Assembly: GCA_032164245.1 (NCBI GenBank)
Contig: JAVMKO010000001.1
Coordinates: 249,621,644-249,685,643, forward strand
Reading direction: 5' to 3'
From: Sternotherus odoratus
Lineage: Eukaryota > Chordata > Testudines > Kinosternidae
Length of the DNA stretch: 64,000 nt
Positions 23,421 through 32,269 of the stretch are shown here, piece by piece. Every line of letters begins with the position of its first letter. Within the stretch, counting starts at the first letter, position 1. The notes beneath the pieces were generated by a model. The model was given only the letters and a program-made list of their open reading frames with translations. It did no database searches and was not told the origin of the DNA. The position numbers and the translations under genes were made by a program.

Positions 23421-23718
23421 CAGTAGACTCGATTATCCAGAATGATAGGGAAAAAGATAATCCTGGTTAATAAAATCCCAGATAATCACCATCCATAGGA
23501 AATATGGGGAATGGAGGGTTGGTTCACCAGCCACCCTGCACCGGGGGCAGTGGGTGTGTTGGTTCACTGGCTGCCCTGCGCCCTGGTGGGGTTTTGTTCG
23601 TTCGTTCTTGGGGCGGCAACAAAGCTAGAGCTGGCCCTGTGAGTTACGCATATTTTTTTGACATCCTGGTTAATCCACATTCTGGTTAACCCAATCCTGG
23701 ATAATCGAGAGTCTACTG
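23421..23718. mobile_element. Tigger/mariner-like MITE, 298 bp
   Basis: The left end CAGTAGACTCGATTATCC is mirrored at the right by GGATAATCGAGAGTCTACTG, with TA on both sides (23419-23420 and 23719-23720). The internal sequence is GC-rich and not coding. The open frames running across it are fortuitous. Confidence 0.9.
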
Positions 23719-24277
23719 TATATAGTTGTATGACTACCGAGATGGAGGAGAGTACTGATGACAGGGTATATTTCACCTTCTGTTTTTCTCATTCCTGTGG
23801 TATCTTCTCTGACATCATCTCCTTTATCCACAGCCACACTTCCCAGGCTCACCCTCCAAAAACCCTATGGCCAGAACACCTCACTTGTTCACACCTAGTT
23901 CATTTGTGTCATTGTCCCCATCTGATCAACACTGTTTTTTCCCTGACCACAGCCTGTTGTCCTGATGTGACTCCCACTCTGCTGATTTTTGGCCAGCAGG
24001 CGTGGTTAAAAACCAACAACTGGGGAGACTGTTCAGTTGGGAGGGTAAGCCATGGAAGTAGGTCACCTCCCAGAAAACATTAGGCAGCAAAGCAGAAGAA
24101 TCCACCTCAATTATAGCTTTCCCCCCCCCCCCCCATTTAAAAAAATTGGTTGTTTAGGTTTGGGATCTGTTTAATTACTGGCAAGACTGAAATTTTATGC
24201 TGACCAACAAGCATGGCTAAGTAGCTACCAAAATATAATATAAATTTAACATACTGTATTGTTATAGACAAAGCATA
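23719..24277. other. Intergenic, left flank of DIRS copy B
   Basis: No gene. A C14 tract at 24121-24134. The last bases before the DIRS left terminus are ACAAAGCATA. Confidence 0.6.
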
Positions 24278-24456
24278 TTCTTCTTCGAGTGCTTGCTCAT
24301 GTCCATTCCCACAAGTGTGTGCGCACCGCGCATGCACGGTCCCGGAAAGTTTTCCCCAGCGGTACCCGTAGGGTCGGCAGGGGCGACCCCTGGAGTGGCG
24401 CCCTTATAGCACTGTATATATGCCCCTGTCGACCCTTCCCCGCTCAGTTCCTTCTT
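24278..24456 (+). repeat. DIRS left inverted terminal repeat (copy B)
   Basis: It begins TTCTTCTTCGAGTGCTTGCT and is complementary to 30138 to about 30300 of the right repeat, ending where AGTTCCTTCTT stops matching. It holds GCATGCACGGTCCCGG and the TATATATG stretch near 24415 that could act as a promoter core. Confidence 0.88.
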
Positions 24457-24648
24457 CCCGCCCATGACGGTTAGCTGGAATCCCCTTTAGATCGTAGCGG
24501 TATCCCAACCCTTTGATAGTTGTTAGCTGTGCTAGTTCCAATTAATGTTAAGTGTTAGCAGTTCTTAGATAAGATAGTTCTAAGTAGTGTTAAGTGTTAG
24601 TAGTTATTAGATAGGATAGTGTGTTCCTATCAGTCCTCGCCCCGGGGC

Positions 24649-27009
24649 ATGCCTGGCGCGCCGGGCTTCAAAAACTGCGAGCACTGTGGGAGGCCTATGC
24701 CAAACAGTGATCCCCACACGAAGTGCTTGAAGTGCCTGGGCGAGGGCCATCAGTCCGAGCGCTGCGCAATCTGCAAGAGCTTCAAACCTAGGACAAAGAA
24801 GGAGAGAGATCATCGCCTGCGCTTAATCCTTATGGAGTCCACTCTCCAGCCTCAGGGAGATCTCCCATCCAAGGTAGCTCGAAGCGCTCCGGCCTCGGTA
24901 CGGGACCCGGCGGTGCCGAGGAAAGGAAACTCGCACCGGCACCGGTCCCCACTACGCACTGCGAGCCCCAGACGGCACCGCTCTCAATCGCCGGTGCCGC
25001 CTAAGAAGCAAAGGGGCAGATCGCCAGGCCGTAAGGCCAAGGCGAAGACCCGGCACACCCAGGGCCACGCAGATGAGTCCCGTGGGGTGCCGCTGGTGTC
25101 TGGCCCGGTGCGCGCGCACGCATCGGGAGATGGTGCAGCGCTGCACGGGCACCTCCAGGACTTCCCGGCGCCGTCGACCCCGGAGACTTTCGAAGCGGCA
25201 CGGGATTTGATTGAGTCAGCGGACGGAGTTGGTACGGTACCACCTCTCACAGTCCCGCCGTTCCTGGACCCGGTGCCAGCGACGACACCGGCGCCACATG
25301 GGACACCGGCACCGTCTGGGCCGGTCACTCCCTTAATCCCTCCGATGCAGTCGGCACCGGCACCGGGAGCTTCCTTCGCCCCAGCGCAGACGGCACCGGA
25401 CTCCCGCACGACCCCGGCACCGCTACGGGCTACGGGAGTCGACACCCCGCTACCTCCACCGGCACCGATGGCCTGTCCCGGGAAGCCTACGATGTACCAA
25501 AGATACATCATGGCACCGGAGGGCACGGCACCGCCATGGCCCAGCTCGGCGTCGGAGTCCGGCGCGTCGTCACGTTCGAGCCGCAGTCACCGCACCGGGG
25601 CACCATCTCATAGATCGAGCCGTAGCTACCACTCACACAGATCAGACCGGCACCGCTCACGGCACCGTCGCTCCTCCCACTCGACAACTTGGACTCAGCA
25701 GAACCCAGGCCCAGTACAGTGGCCCTTCTGGCCCCCGTGGGCGTTTCAGACACAAGGACCACCATCGGTGACGATGTCCCTTCCTGCGGTGCCACGAGGC
25801 CCTATTTCGGCTACTGTATCCAGACCTCCACCGGAGGTGGAGGGAGAGGAACCGGTACCGGGTCCGTCAGGTTTGGGCCAGTACGAAGGCCCCATGGGTC
25901 ATCACTCCTCGGCTGCCTCGATAACGGGCCCACCCACCGGGGACCTTGCCCAAGAGGAGCCACCGTTCGCCACCTCGTCCTCCTCTTCTCCGGACGAAGC
26001 AGTGGCGGGCTCCTCGACGTCCGGACTACCACCGATGGACGTAAAGGGGCATCAGGACCTCTTAAGGAGAGTAGCCCATAACTTGAACCTCACGACTGAG
26101 GAAGTTCAGGAGGAGGAAGATCCAACAGTGGACATCCTTTCTCCGGACGGGCCCAAGAGAATCGCCCTCCCGTTCCTCAAAAAGATCAACACAATGTCAA
26201 ACACTCTGTGGCAGACGCCTGCCTCGATTCCACCAACGGCAAAAGGGGTGGAACGCCGTTATTTCGCTCCGCGAGCAGGCTACGAACATTTGTTCACTCA
26301 TCCACCACCGGGCTCCCTGGTGGCGGACGCAGTAAATCATAGGGAGAGGCAGGGTCACACAGGACCCACACCCAAATCTCAGGATGCAAAAAAACTAGAC
26401 TTATACGGCAGAAAAGTGTACTCGTCGGCCTCCCTGCAACTCAAAATTGCGAACCAACAGGCAGCACTAGGCCGTTACGCATTTAATTCTTGGGCTGCAC
26501 TAGGCAAGTTCCAGGAGAAGATTCCCAAGGACTCGTTGCCGGAGTTCACGGCTATCCTGGAGGAGGGCAAGGTGATCTCCAGGGCGGCACTGCAGGCCGC
26601 GCTTGATTCCGCAGACTCAGCCTCCAGATCAATGGCTACTGGGATAGTGATGAGAAGGGGGGCATGGCTCCAGGTTTCAGGCATCCCTCCTCCCGTCCAG
26701 GCGTCCATCCAAGACCTGCCCTTTGATAAGCAGGGATTATTTTCCGAGGATACGGACAAAAAACTTCATTCTATGAAGGATTCTAGGGCGATGCTTAGGT
26801 CATTAGGCCTTCACACCCCTCAAACGGTCAGGCGCCCTTTCAGGCCACCACAAGTCCAACAGCCTCGGCCATACCAACCAGTTCCCAGGCGAGACATAAA
26901 TCGAAGGGGAGGAAGGGGAAACAATAGAGGGAGACCCCGTTCTTCATCCCGCAACGGCCAGCAGAACCAGGGGCCAAGGCAACCCCCTAATGCTAGGCCT
27001 AACTTTTGA
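24649..27009 (+). CDS. DIRS Gag protein (copy B)
   Basis: A 786-residue structural protein. I chose ATG 24649 because the readable homology with copy C and with the relic at 38537 begins at the same Met-Pro; no ATG lies upstream in frame. Residues 10-42 form a double zinc knuckle: C10, C13, H23, C26, C29, H34, C39, C42, around LKCLGEGH. The centre is Pro/Ala/Ser/Thr-rich and full of GGCACCG-type codon repeats. A conserved block starts near residue 475 (PPMDVKGHQDLLRRVAHNLN). The C-terminus is Arg/Gly-rich (RRGGRGNNRGRPR), likely nucleic-acid binding. It should coat element RNA. Its TGA (27007-27009) overlaps the RT start by 20 bases. Confidence 0.9.
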   Translation: MPGAPGFKNCEHCGRPMPNSDPHTKCLKCLGEGHQSERCAICKSFKPRTKKERDHRLRLILMESTLQPQGDLPSKVARSAPASVRDPAVPRKGNSHRHRSPLRTASPRRHRSQSPVPPKKQRGRSPGRKAKAKTRHTQGHADESRGVPLVSGPVRAHASGDGAALHGHLQDFPAPSTPETFEAARDLIESADGVGTVPPLTVPPFLDPVPATTPAPHGTPAPSGPVTPLIPPMQSAPAPGASFAPAQTAPDSRTTPAPLRATGVDTPLPPPAPMACPGKPTMYQRYIMAPEGTAPPWPSSASESGASSRSSRSHRTGAPSHRSSRSYHSHRSDRHRSRHRRSSHSTTWTQQNPGPVQWPFWPPWAFQTQGPPSVTMSLPAVPRGPISATVSRPPPEVEGEEPVPGPSGLGQYEGPMGHHSSAASITGPPTGDLAQEEPPFATSSSSSPDEAVAGSSTSGLPPMDVKGHQDLLRRVAHNLNLTTEEVQEEEDPTVDILSPDGPKRIALPFLKKINTMSNTLWQTPASIPPTAKGVERRYFAPRAGYEHLFTHPPPGSLVADAVNHRERQGHTGPTPKSQDAKKLDLYGRKVYSSASLQLKIANQQAALGRYAFNSWAALGKFQEKIPKDSLPEFTAILEEGKVISRAALQAALDSADSASRSMATGIVMRRGAWLQVSGIPPPVQASIQDLPFDKQGLFSEDTDKKLHSMKDSRAMLRSLGLHTPQTVRRPFRPPQVQQPRPYQPVPRRDINRRGGRGNNRGRPRSSSRNGQQNQGPRQPPNARPNF

Positions 27010-28933
27010 AGGTGCGCACGGGGGCGACGATCCAGTATCCAATCCTGCACCTTTCCGTCCCTTCCTGCACCGCTTGTCTCACTTTCATCAGGCATGGTCC
27101 CAACTCACCTCAGACAAATGGGTCCTCAGCCTGGTGAAGGTGGGATATTCTATCCAATTTTCCTCCCTTCCACCTACCCACCCACTTTCCCCGTCCCTCT
27201 TCAGGGACCCATCTCACGAGCAACTCCTAGTTCAGGAGGTTCAGACCCTTCTGGCTTCGGGTGCCATAGAGGAGGTTCCTCAAGAATTTTGGGGCAAGGG
27301 TTACTACTCCCGTTACTTCCTTATCCCGAAGGCCAAAGGTGGCCTTCGACCTATTCTAGACCTGCGAGGCCTCAACTCCTACATAAAGAAGCTGAAGTTT
27401 CGCATGCTCTCCCTAGCAACCATCATCCCATCCTTGGATCAAGGAGACTGGTTCGCCTCCCTCGACTTAAAGGACGCCTATTTCCATATTTCCATAATCC
27501 CCAGTCACAGGAGGTTCCTGAGGTTCGTGTTAGGGGATCGACACTACCAGTTTACAGTGCTCCCGTTCGGCCTATCGACCGCCCCAAGGGTGTTTACAAA
27601 GTGCATGTCGGTAGTAGCAGCATACCTCAGAAGGAGACATGTACATGTCTACTCGTACCTGGACGATTGGCTCATAAGAGCGAACTCAAGGGAACTGGCA
27701 GTCCAGCACGTAGATTTAGTCAGGACAACATTCCTCAGGCTAGGCCTCATGCTGAACGAACCAAAGTCGATCTTAGAGCCCTCTCAGAGAATAGAGTTCA
27801 TAGGGGCAGTATTAGACTCTCAACAAGCCATGGCATTCCTCCCTCCGGCTCGAGCCCATACCATAATGAACTTGGCCCAATCTGTACTGCAATACCCGAC
27901 CACTACGGCCAGAAACTGCATGGTCCTATTGGGCCATATGGCAGCCTGTACGTATGTAGTGACATACGCAAGACTTCGGCTGAGGCCGCTACAAGCTTGG
28001 CTGGCGACGGTGTTCAAGCAGGGCAGGGATCCACTGGACCTGGTTGTCACCCTGCCTCATTACACGCTGAGCTCGCTACATTGGTGGCTTCAACCCAGCT
28101 CTCTCAGCACCGGGGTCCCCTTTTGCAAACCCCAGCCAACGCTAACACTAGGGACGGATGCCTCTGCCCTCGGCTGGGGAGCTCATCTTGGAGACTCCAG
28201 GACCCAGGGACACTGGTCTCAGAGCGAGCTGTCCTTACACATCAACGTCCGGGAGCTGAGAGCGGTACACCTCGCGTGCCAGGTATTTCGGGACCAGTTA
28301 CAAGGCAAGTGTGTGCTGGTCCAGACGGACAACACGGCGACAATGTTTTATATAAACAAACAGGGTGGTGCTCGCTCTTCTCCCCTATGCAGGGAAGCTC
28401 TGGCCCTCTGGGAGTTCTGTATCGCACACAATATCCATCTCATAGCCACATATCTCCCGGGGGCCCAGAATGTCCTAGCGGACACCCTCAGTCGCTCATT
28501 TCGGGGCCACGAGTGGTCTCTCAGGGGGGACATTGCGCATTCAATCTTCCTACAGTGGGGATTTCCCCGCCTAGACCTGTTCGCCACGAGGGACAACAGG
28601 AAGTGTCAGAGGTTCTGCTCCCTCATGAACATCAGCCCAGGATCAGAGGCAGATGCCTTTCAGATCCATTGGAGGGGGGGTCTGCTCTATGCATTTCCAC
28701 CGTTCCCACTCATCCACAGGGTGTTACTCAAGGTTCGCCTGGACAGAGCGTCCATGATCCTAATAGCACCGGCATGGCCCCGCCAGCATTGGTATACTCT
28801 ACTGCTGTCTCTATCAGTGTCCAGACCTATAACCCTCCCTCTCCTTCCCACACTGGTGTCCCAGGACCACGGGCGGTTGCTTCACCCCAACCTCCAGTCC
28901 CTTCACCTCACGGCGTGGAATATCCGTGGCTGA
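26990..28933 (+). CDS. DIRS reverse transcriptase / RNase H with Dam-like tail (copy B)
   Basis: A 647-residue polymerase in the +1 frame relative to gag, starting at ATG 26990 inside the gag end. The RT palm motif YLDD is at residues 223-226 (codon 27656), preceded by LDLKDAYFHI and GLRPILDLRGLNSYIKK. RNase H residues follow: D390 (TDAS), E422 (RELRA), D447 (TDNTA) and the ADTLSR site near 498. The last 140 residues (DLFATRDNRKCQRFCS..., AFPPFPLIHRVLLK, LIAPAWPRQHWY) resemble the Dam-methyltransferase-like domain of DIRS polymerases. It copies element RNA to DNA and removes the RNA. No stop or frameshift is visible. It could be expressed by reinitiation or by +1 frameshifting at TTTTGA. Confidence 0.9.
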   Translation: MLGLTFEGAHGGDDPVSNPAPFRPFLHRLSHFHQAWSQLTSDKWVLSLVKVGYSIQFSSLPPTHPLSPSLFRDPSHEQLLVQEVQTLLASGAIEEVPQEFWGKGYYSRYFLIPKAKGGLRPILDLRGLNSYIKKLKFRMLSLATIIPSLDQGDWFASLDLKDAYFHISIIPSHRRFLRFVLGDRHYQFTVLPFGLSTAPRVFTKCMSVVAAYLRRRHVHVYSYLDDWLIRANSRELAVQHVDLVRTTFLRLGLMLNEPKSILEPSQRIEFIGAVLDSQQAMAFLPPARAHTIMNLAQSVLQYPTTTARNCMVLLGHMAACTYVVTYARLRLRPLQAWLATVFKQGRDPLDLVVTLPHYTLSSLHWWLQPSSLSTGVPFCKPQPTLTLGTDASALGWGAHLGDSRTQGHWSQSELSLHINVRELRAVHLACQVFRDQLQGKCVLVQTDNTATMFYINKQGGARSSPLCREALALWEFCIAHNIHLIATYLPGAQNVLADTLSRSFRGHEWSLRGDIAHSIFLQWGFPRLDLFATRDNRKCQRFCSLMNISPGSEADAFQIHWRGGLLYAFPPFPLIHRVLLKVRLDRASMILIAPAWPRQHWYTLLLSLSVSRPITLPLLPTLVSQDHGRLLHPNLQSLHLTAWNIRG

Positions 28934-29988
28934 ATGCCTCGGAGCGCCGGTGCTCGAACCAGGTTAGGGAGGTTCTGCTGGGTAGCAGAAAGTTATCAAC
29001 TCGCACCACTTACATGGCCAAATGGAAACGGTTTTCCCTATGGGCTCAGCTTAAAGGTGCGGACCCCGCTCTGGCTCCCATACCTTTAATCCTGGACTAC
29101 CTTCTGGACCTTAAAGGACAAGGTCTAGCCATATCAACAATTCGTGTCCACTTAGCGGCTATCTCAGCCTTCCATACAGAAGTGGGGGGGTCCTCTGTGT
29201 TTAGTAACCCCCTCGTGGGGCGCTTCCTCAAGGGATTGGAAAGGTTGTACCCTTCGGTGCGACAGCCTGTCTCTCAGTGGGACCTAAACCTGGTGCTGAC
29301 GGCCCTCATGAAGCCCCCCTTTGAGCCCCTAGCCTCCTGCCCTCTCCCTTACCTCTCATGGAAGACGGCCTTCCTTGTAGCTATTACTTCCGCACGTCGG
29401 GTCTCCGAGATCAGAGCTCTCACCTCGGAGCCCCCGTACACCGTCTTCCATAAAGATAAGGTTCAACTACGGCCTCATCCGGCCTTCCTCCCTAAAGTGG
29501 TTACTGCCTTCCACTTAAATCAGGACATCTTTCTCCCCGTGTTTTTTCCTAGACCTCACGCTTCCAATAAGGAAAGAATGCTACATTCTTTAGACGTAAA
29601 GAGAGCGTTGGCTTTTTACATAGAACGCACAAAACCTTTTCGTAAATCTACACAACTTTTTATTTCAGTGGCAGAACGGATGAAGGGGTTGCCGATTTCC
29701 TCGCAACGCCTGTCGAGCTGGATCACATCGTGCATCAGGCTGTGTTATAACCTCTCGAACGTTTCTCCTCCGCCACTGACAGCCCATTCAACCAGAGCCC
29801 AGGCCACATCCACAGCGTTCCTGGCTCACATCCCGATTGGCGACATCTGCAGAGCGGCGACATGGTCATCAGTCCATACCTTCTCTTCGCACTACGCCAT
29901 TGTGCAACAGACTTCCGAGGACGCTGCCATGGGACAGGCGATCCTGGCAGCAGGGACTAGATCTACTCCTCTCCCACCTCCAAGGTAA
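27094..29988 (+). CDS. DIRS tyrosine recombinase in a long overlapping frame (copy B)
   Basis: The recognisable recombinase starts near residue 607 of this frame (about 28913) and ends at TAA 29988. It has a SAM-like core-binding part (TRTTYMAKWKRFSLWAQL) and then the catalytic domain: box I Arg769 (SARRVSE, codon 29398), H898 and Arg901 (HSTR, codons 29785 and 29794) and nucleophile Tyr934 (SSHY, codon 29893), with W in the third His position. It inserts circular DNA into the host. The frame is open right back to the gag stop at 27009, through all of RT/RNase H. How much of that upstream stretch is translated is unknown, so the start given (ATG 27094) is only the first one available. DIRS recombinase and polymerase frames commonly overlap. 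Confidence 0.82.
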   Translation: MVPTHLRQMGPQPGEGGIFYPIFLPSTYPPTFPVPLQGPISRATPSSGGSDPSGFGCHRGGSSRILGQGLLLPLLPYPEGQRWPSTYSRPARPQLLHKEAEVSHALPSNHHPILGSRRLVRLPRLKGRLFPYFHNPQSQEVPEVRVRGSTLPVYSAPVRPIDRPKGVYKVHVGSSSIPQKETCTCLLVPGRLAHKSELKGTGSPARRFSQDNIPQARPHAERTKVDLRALSENRVHRGSIRLSTSHGIPPSGSSPYHNELGPICTAIPDHYGQKLHGPIGPYGSLYVCSDIRKTSAEAATSLAGDGVQAGQGSTGPGCHPASLHAELATLVASTQLSQHRGPLLQTPANANTRDGCLCPRLGSSSWRLQDPGTLVSERAVLTHQRPGAESGTPRVPGISGPVTRQVCAGPDGQHGDNVLYKQTGWCSLFSPMQGSSGPLGVLYRTQYPSHSHISPGGPECPSGHPQSLISGPRVVSQGGHCAFNLPTVGISPPRPVRHEGQQEVSEVLLPHEHQPRIRGRCLSDPLEGGSALCISTVPTHPQGVTQGSPGQSVHDPNSTGMAPPALVYSTAVSISVQTYNPPSPSHTGVPGPRAVASPQPPVPSPHGVEYPWLNASERRCSNQVREVLLGSRKLSTRTTYMAKWKRFSLWAQLKGADPALAPIPLILDYLLDLKGQGLAISTIRVHLAAISAFHTEVGGSSVFSNPLVGRFLKGLERLYPSVRQPVSQWDLNLVLTALMKPPFEPLASCPLPYLSWKTAFLVAITSARRVSEIRALTSEPPYTVFHKDKVQLRPHPAFLPKVVTAFHLNQDIFLPVFFPRPHASNKERMLHSLDVKRALAFYIERTKPFRKSTQLFISVAERMKGLPISSQRLSSWITSCIRLCYNLSNVSPPPLTAHSTRAQATSTAFLAHIPIGDICRAATWSSVHTFSSHYAIVQQTSEDAAMGQAILAAGTRSTPLPPPR

Positions 29989-29998
29989 CTGCTCGTAA

Positions 29999-30103
29999 GA
30001 CACTTGTGGGAATGGACATGAGCAAGCACTCGAAGAAGAAAGAACAGTTACTCACCTCTCGTAACGTTTGTTCTTCGAGATGTGTTGCTCATGTCCATTC
30101 CCA
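29999..30103 (+). repeat. DIRS internal complementary region (copy B)
   Basis: 29999 to about 30044 is the reverse complement of the left terminus (GAGCAAGCACTCGAAGAAGA). About 30042-30103 is the reverse complement of the right terminus (AGAACAGTTACTCACC). The joint gives the circle junction and fixes both ends of the element. Confidence 0.88.
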
Positions 30104-30137
30104 ATCCCACCCGCCTCCCCTCTGTCGGAGTACCGGC

Positions 30138-30345
30138 AAGAAGGAACTGAGCGGGGAAGGGTCGACAGGGGCATATATACAGTGCTATAAGGGCGCCACT
30201 CCAGGGGTCGCCCCTGCCGACCCTACGGGTACCGCTGGGGAAAACTTTCCGGGACCGTGCATGCGCGGTGCGCACACACTTGTGGGAATGGACATGAGCA
30301 ACACATCTCGAAGAACAAACGTTACGAGAGGTGAGTAACTGTTCT
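30138..30345 (+). repeat. DIRS right inverted terminal repeat (copy B)
   Basis: The complement of the left repeat plus an outer extension of about 27 nt (GTTACGAGAGGTGAGTAACT) that the left end lacks. The extension contains GAGAG|GTGAGT, a splice-donor consensus, with GT at 30331-30332. Confidence 0.88.
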
Positions 30346-31720
30346 TTTGCTGTGCTGTACAGAAGCTGCTACCCTGCATAGACATAAGACCAGACTCATC
30401 CTGCTATTAGCAAACAAAATCAGTAGAGTTGCTTACATTGTTTTAGTTTGGACTATAATGTTTAATAAACTGAATATGGTTTTTAATTTACTTGTCATTG
30501 AAAAAGGGGTATGTTTTCACAAATATCACCTCTTCACCTTGTGCTGTCAGCAGACATTACAGCCAGATTGGTTAACCACACAAAATCAGTCATGCTTTTC
30601 CTTCTCCTCCAAGAATGTTAGTGTAATATGAACAGGAATACAGTAAAGGGCTAACTGACCATCTTGTCACCATGGAAATCCTAGATTCACAGGGGATAAA
30701 TCATGTTTCCTTTGAAGAGTGGATTATAAAAGAAATGACCAAGCAAGAAACTCTCCATGGAAAATAAACTGAGGAAGAAGCTAATTCTAACATAATTGCC
30801 TGGGGAAATCACTTCCAGAGACACAGTAACATTTGTTAACTGCGCCGTTAAACTGAACGCTTTAAATTTATTCTATTATGTAACATACCCATTAATTATT
30901 AAAACTAGTTACTTTGAATTAACGTAATAAATTCATTTGAGTTTTAAAGGAACTATACTGTAACATCTCCATGGCAACACAAGGGTGCACATTTCAGTAA
31001 CTTGATTTAGGAGCTAACTGAATCCACATCTTTTAAAGTTGAAATCTGGAGAGCAGAAAAAAATTGGTTGCTCTGACAGTTGGGTGGGGTGGTTGGAGTA
31101 GTGAAAGGGTTAAGATGGAGCATCTTGACTGGCCTAATAAATGTTGGCATCTTCAGTAAAACCTCTCTCTTCCTGTGACTGCCTGAGAAAATAGAGGTGG
31201 GTGTTGGAAATTTCCAAAAGAGCCTGGAGGGGCCTTAATGTGATCAAAGAGCTTTGAGGAGCTGTTTTTAAGGCTTCCGATAGACCTAGTTTTAGAGGAG
31301 AACTGATCATTTTTGGTTAAAGATACCTTTTCTTTCTCCTTATACTGTCTTTGAGTGTGCTGTTTAGTGTGTATTTTACCTTGTAGTTGTGGTATGCTTA
31401 GGGTTAAACTTACAGGTTATAGTACCAGGCAGGCTTTGAATATAACACAGATACTATGTTTTGGGAGAATGGTGCAAACTGGGAAAGAGTCATATGGGAC
31501 CCACATGGGAGTATGCACGTGCACCCACATATATATAACCCACATGGGAGTATGCATATATATACACCTGAGACCAGAAAATATTGCATATTGGTCCACA
31601 CCTATGCCCTGAATCACCTCTTGCTCTGCACTGAAGGTATAAGGGAAGTGTGAACTGACCACCTCTCCCAGTCCACTGCATACCCTGGGTCAGAATCCCC
31701 AGTGGCTGGCGCTATCCTTG
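30346..31720. other. Intergenic between DIRS copy B and the split LTR
   Basis: AT-rich with no gene. Two direct 18-bp copies of CCCACATGGGAGTATGCA sit at 31500-31517 and 31539-31556. The final five bases (CCTTG, 31716-31720) are the left target duplication of the LTR that follows. Confidence 0.6.
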
Positions 31721-31925
31721 TGTCATAAGTATAAAGTAGCTTAGAATTACTGTTTTACCTGTAAAGGGTTAACCTGAGAGAGGATGACGTAATCAACCTC
31801 GGGGACAAAGAGAGTTTTCAGTTTCGGTTTTAGCTCTCTCGCTGGCTCTTGTGCTGCGGTTCACCCGGCTTTGGGATGAACCACACCTATGTCTCTACTT
31901 ATCTATAATGCTCTAACAAAGTCAG

Positions 31926-32103
31926 TTCTTTGAGTGATTGCTCATGTGCATTCCAAGATGTGTGTGCGCACCGCGCATGCACGGTCCCGGAAAGCTTTTC
32001 CCTAGCGGTACCCGTAGGGTCGGCAGGGGCAACCCCTGGAGTGGCGCCCTTATGGCAACGTATATATGTCCCTGCCGACCCACCCCCCGCTCAGTTTCTT
32101 CTT
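31926..32103 (+). repeat. DIRS left inverted terminal repeat (copy C)
   Basis: It starts TTCTTTGAGTGATTGCTCAT and is complementary to the right repeat at about 37661-37830. It shares GCATGCACGGTCCCGG and the TATATATG stretch with copy B. Confidence 0.82.
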
Positions 32104-32269
32104 TCCGTTCGTGACGGTCGCTGGAACAGCGTTGTCTCACTTGCTAACATAGCAGTATCGTTACCACAGTTATAGTTCGTAGTTAGTTGTTAGTTAATTG
32201 TAGTCATAGTTGTTAGTATTAGTTTAGTTGTATATAGTTAAAATCTATATTCTGTACCGGCGCCGGGGC

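Larger units (their letters stand above)
24278..30345 (+). mobile_element. DIRS retrotransposon copy B, structurally intact
   Basis: A 6.07-kb element with every part expected of a DIRS retrotransposon: left inverted terminal repeat (24278-24456), gag, RT/RNase H with a Dam-like tail, tyrosine recombinase, internal complementary region (about 29999-30103) and right inverted repeat (30138-30345). It has no integrase, no protease and no LTRs. All three long frames are open and the catalytic motifs are present. The ends are set by the circle-junction sequence held in the internal region. As usual for the group, no target duplication is seen. GC and CpG content are far above the flanking DNA, suggesting a young or little-methylated copy (inference). 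Confidence 0.92.

Noticed and set aside
24984..25526. 180-codon antisense open frame across gag
   Set aside because: It mirrors the GC-rich GGCACCG repeats of gag on the other strand, has no recognisable domain and no counterpart at the same place in copy C.
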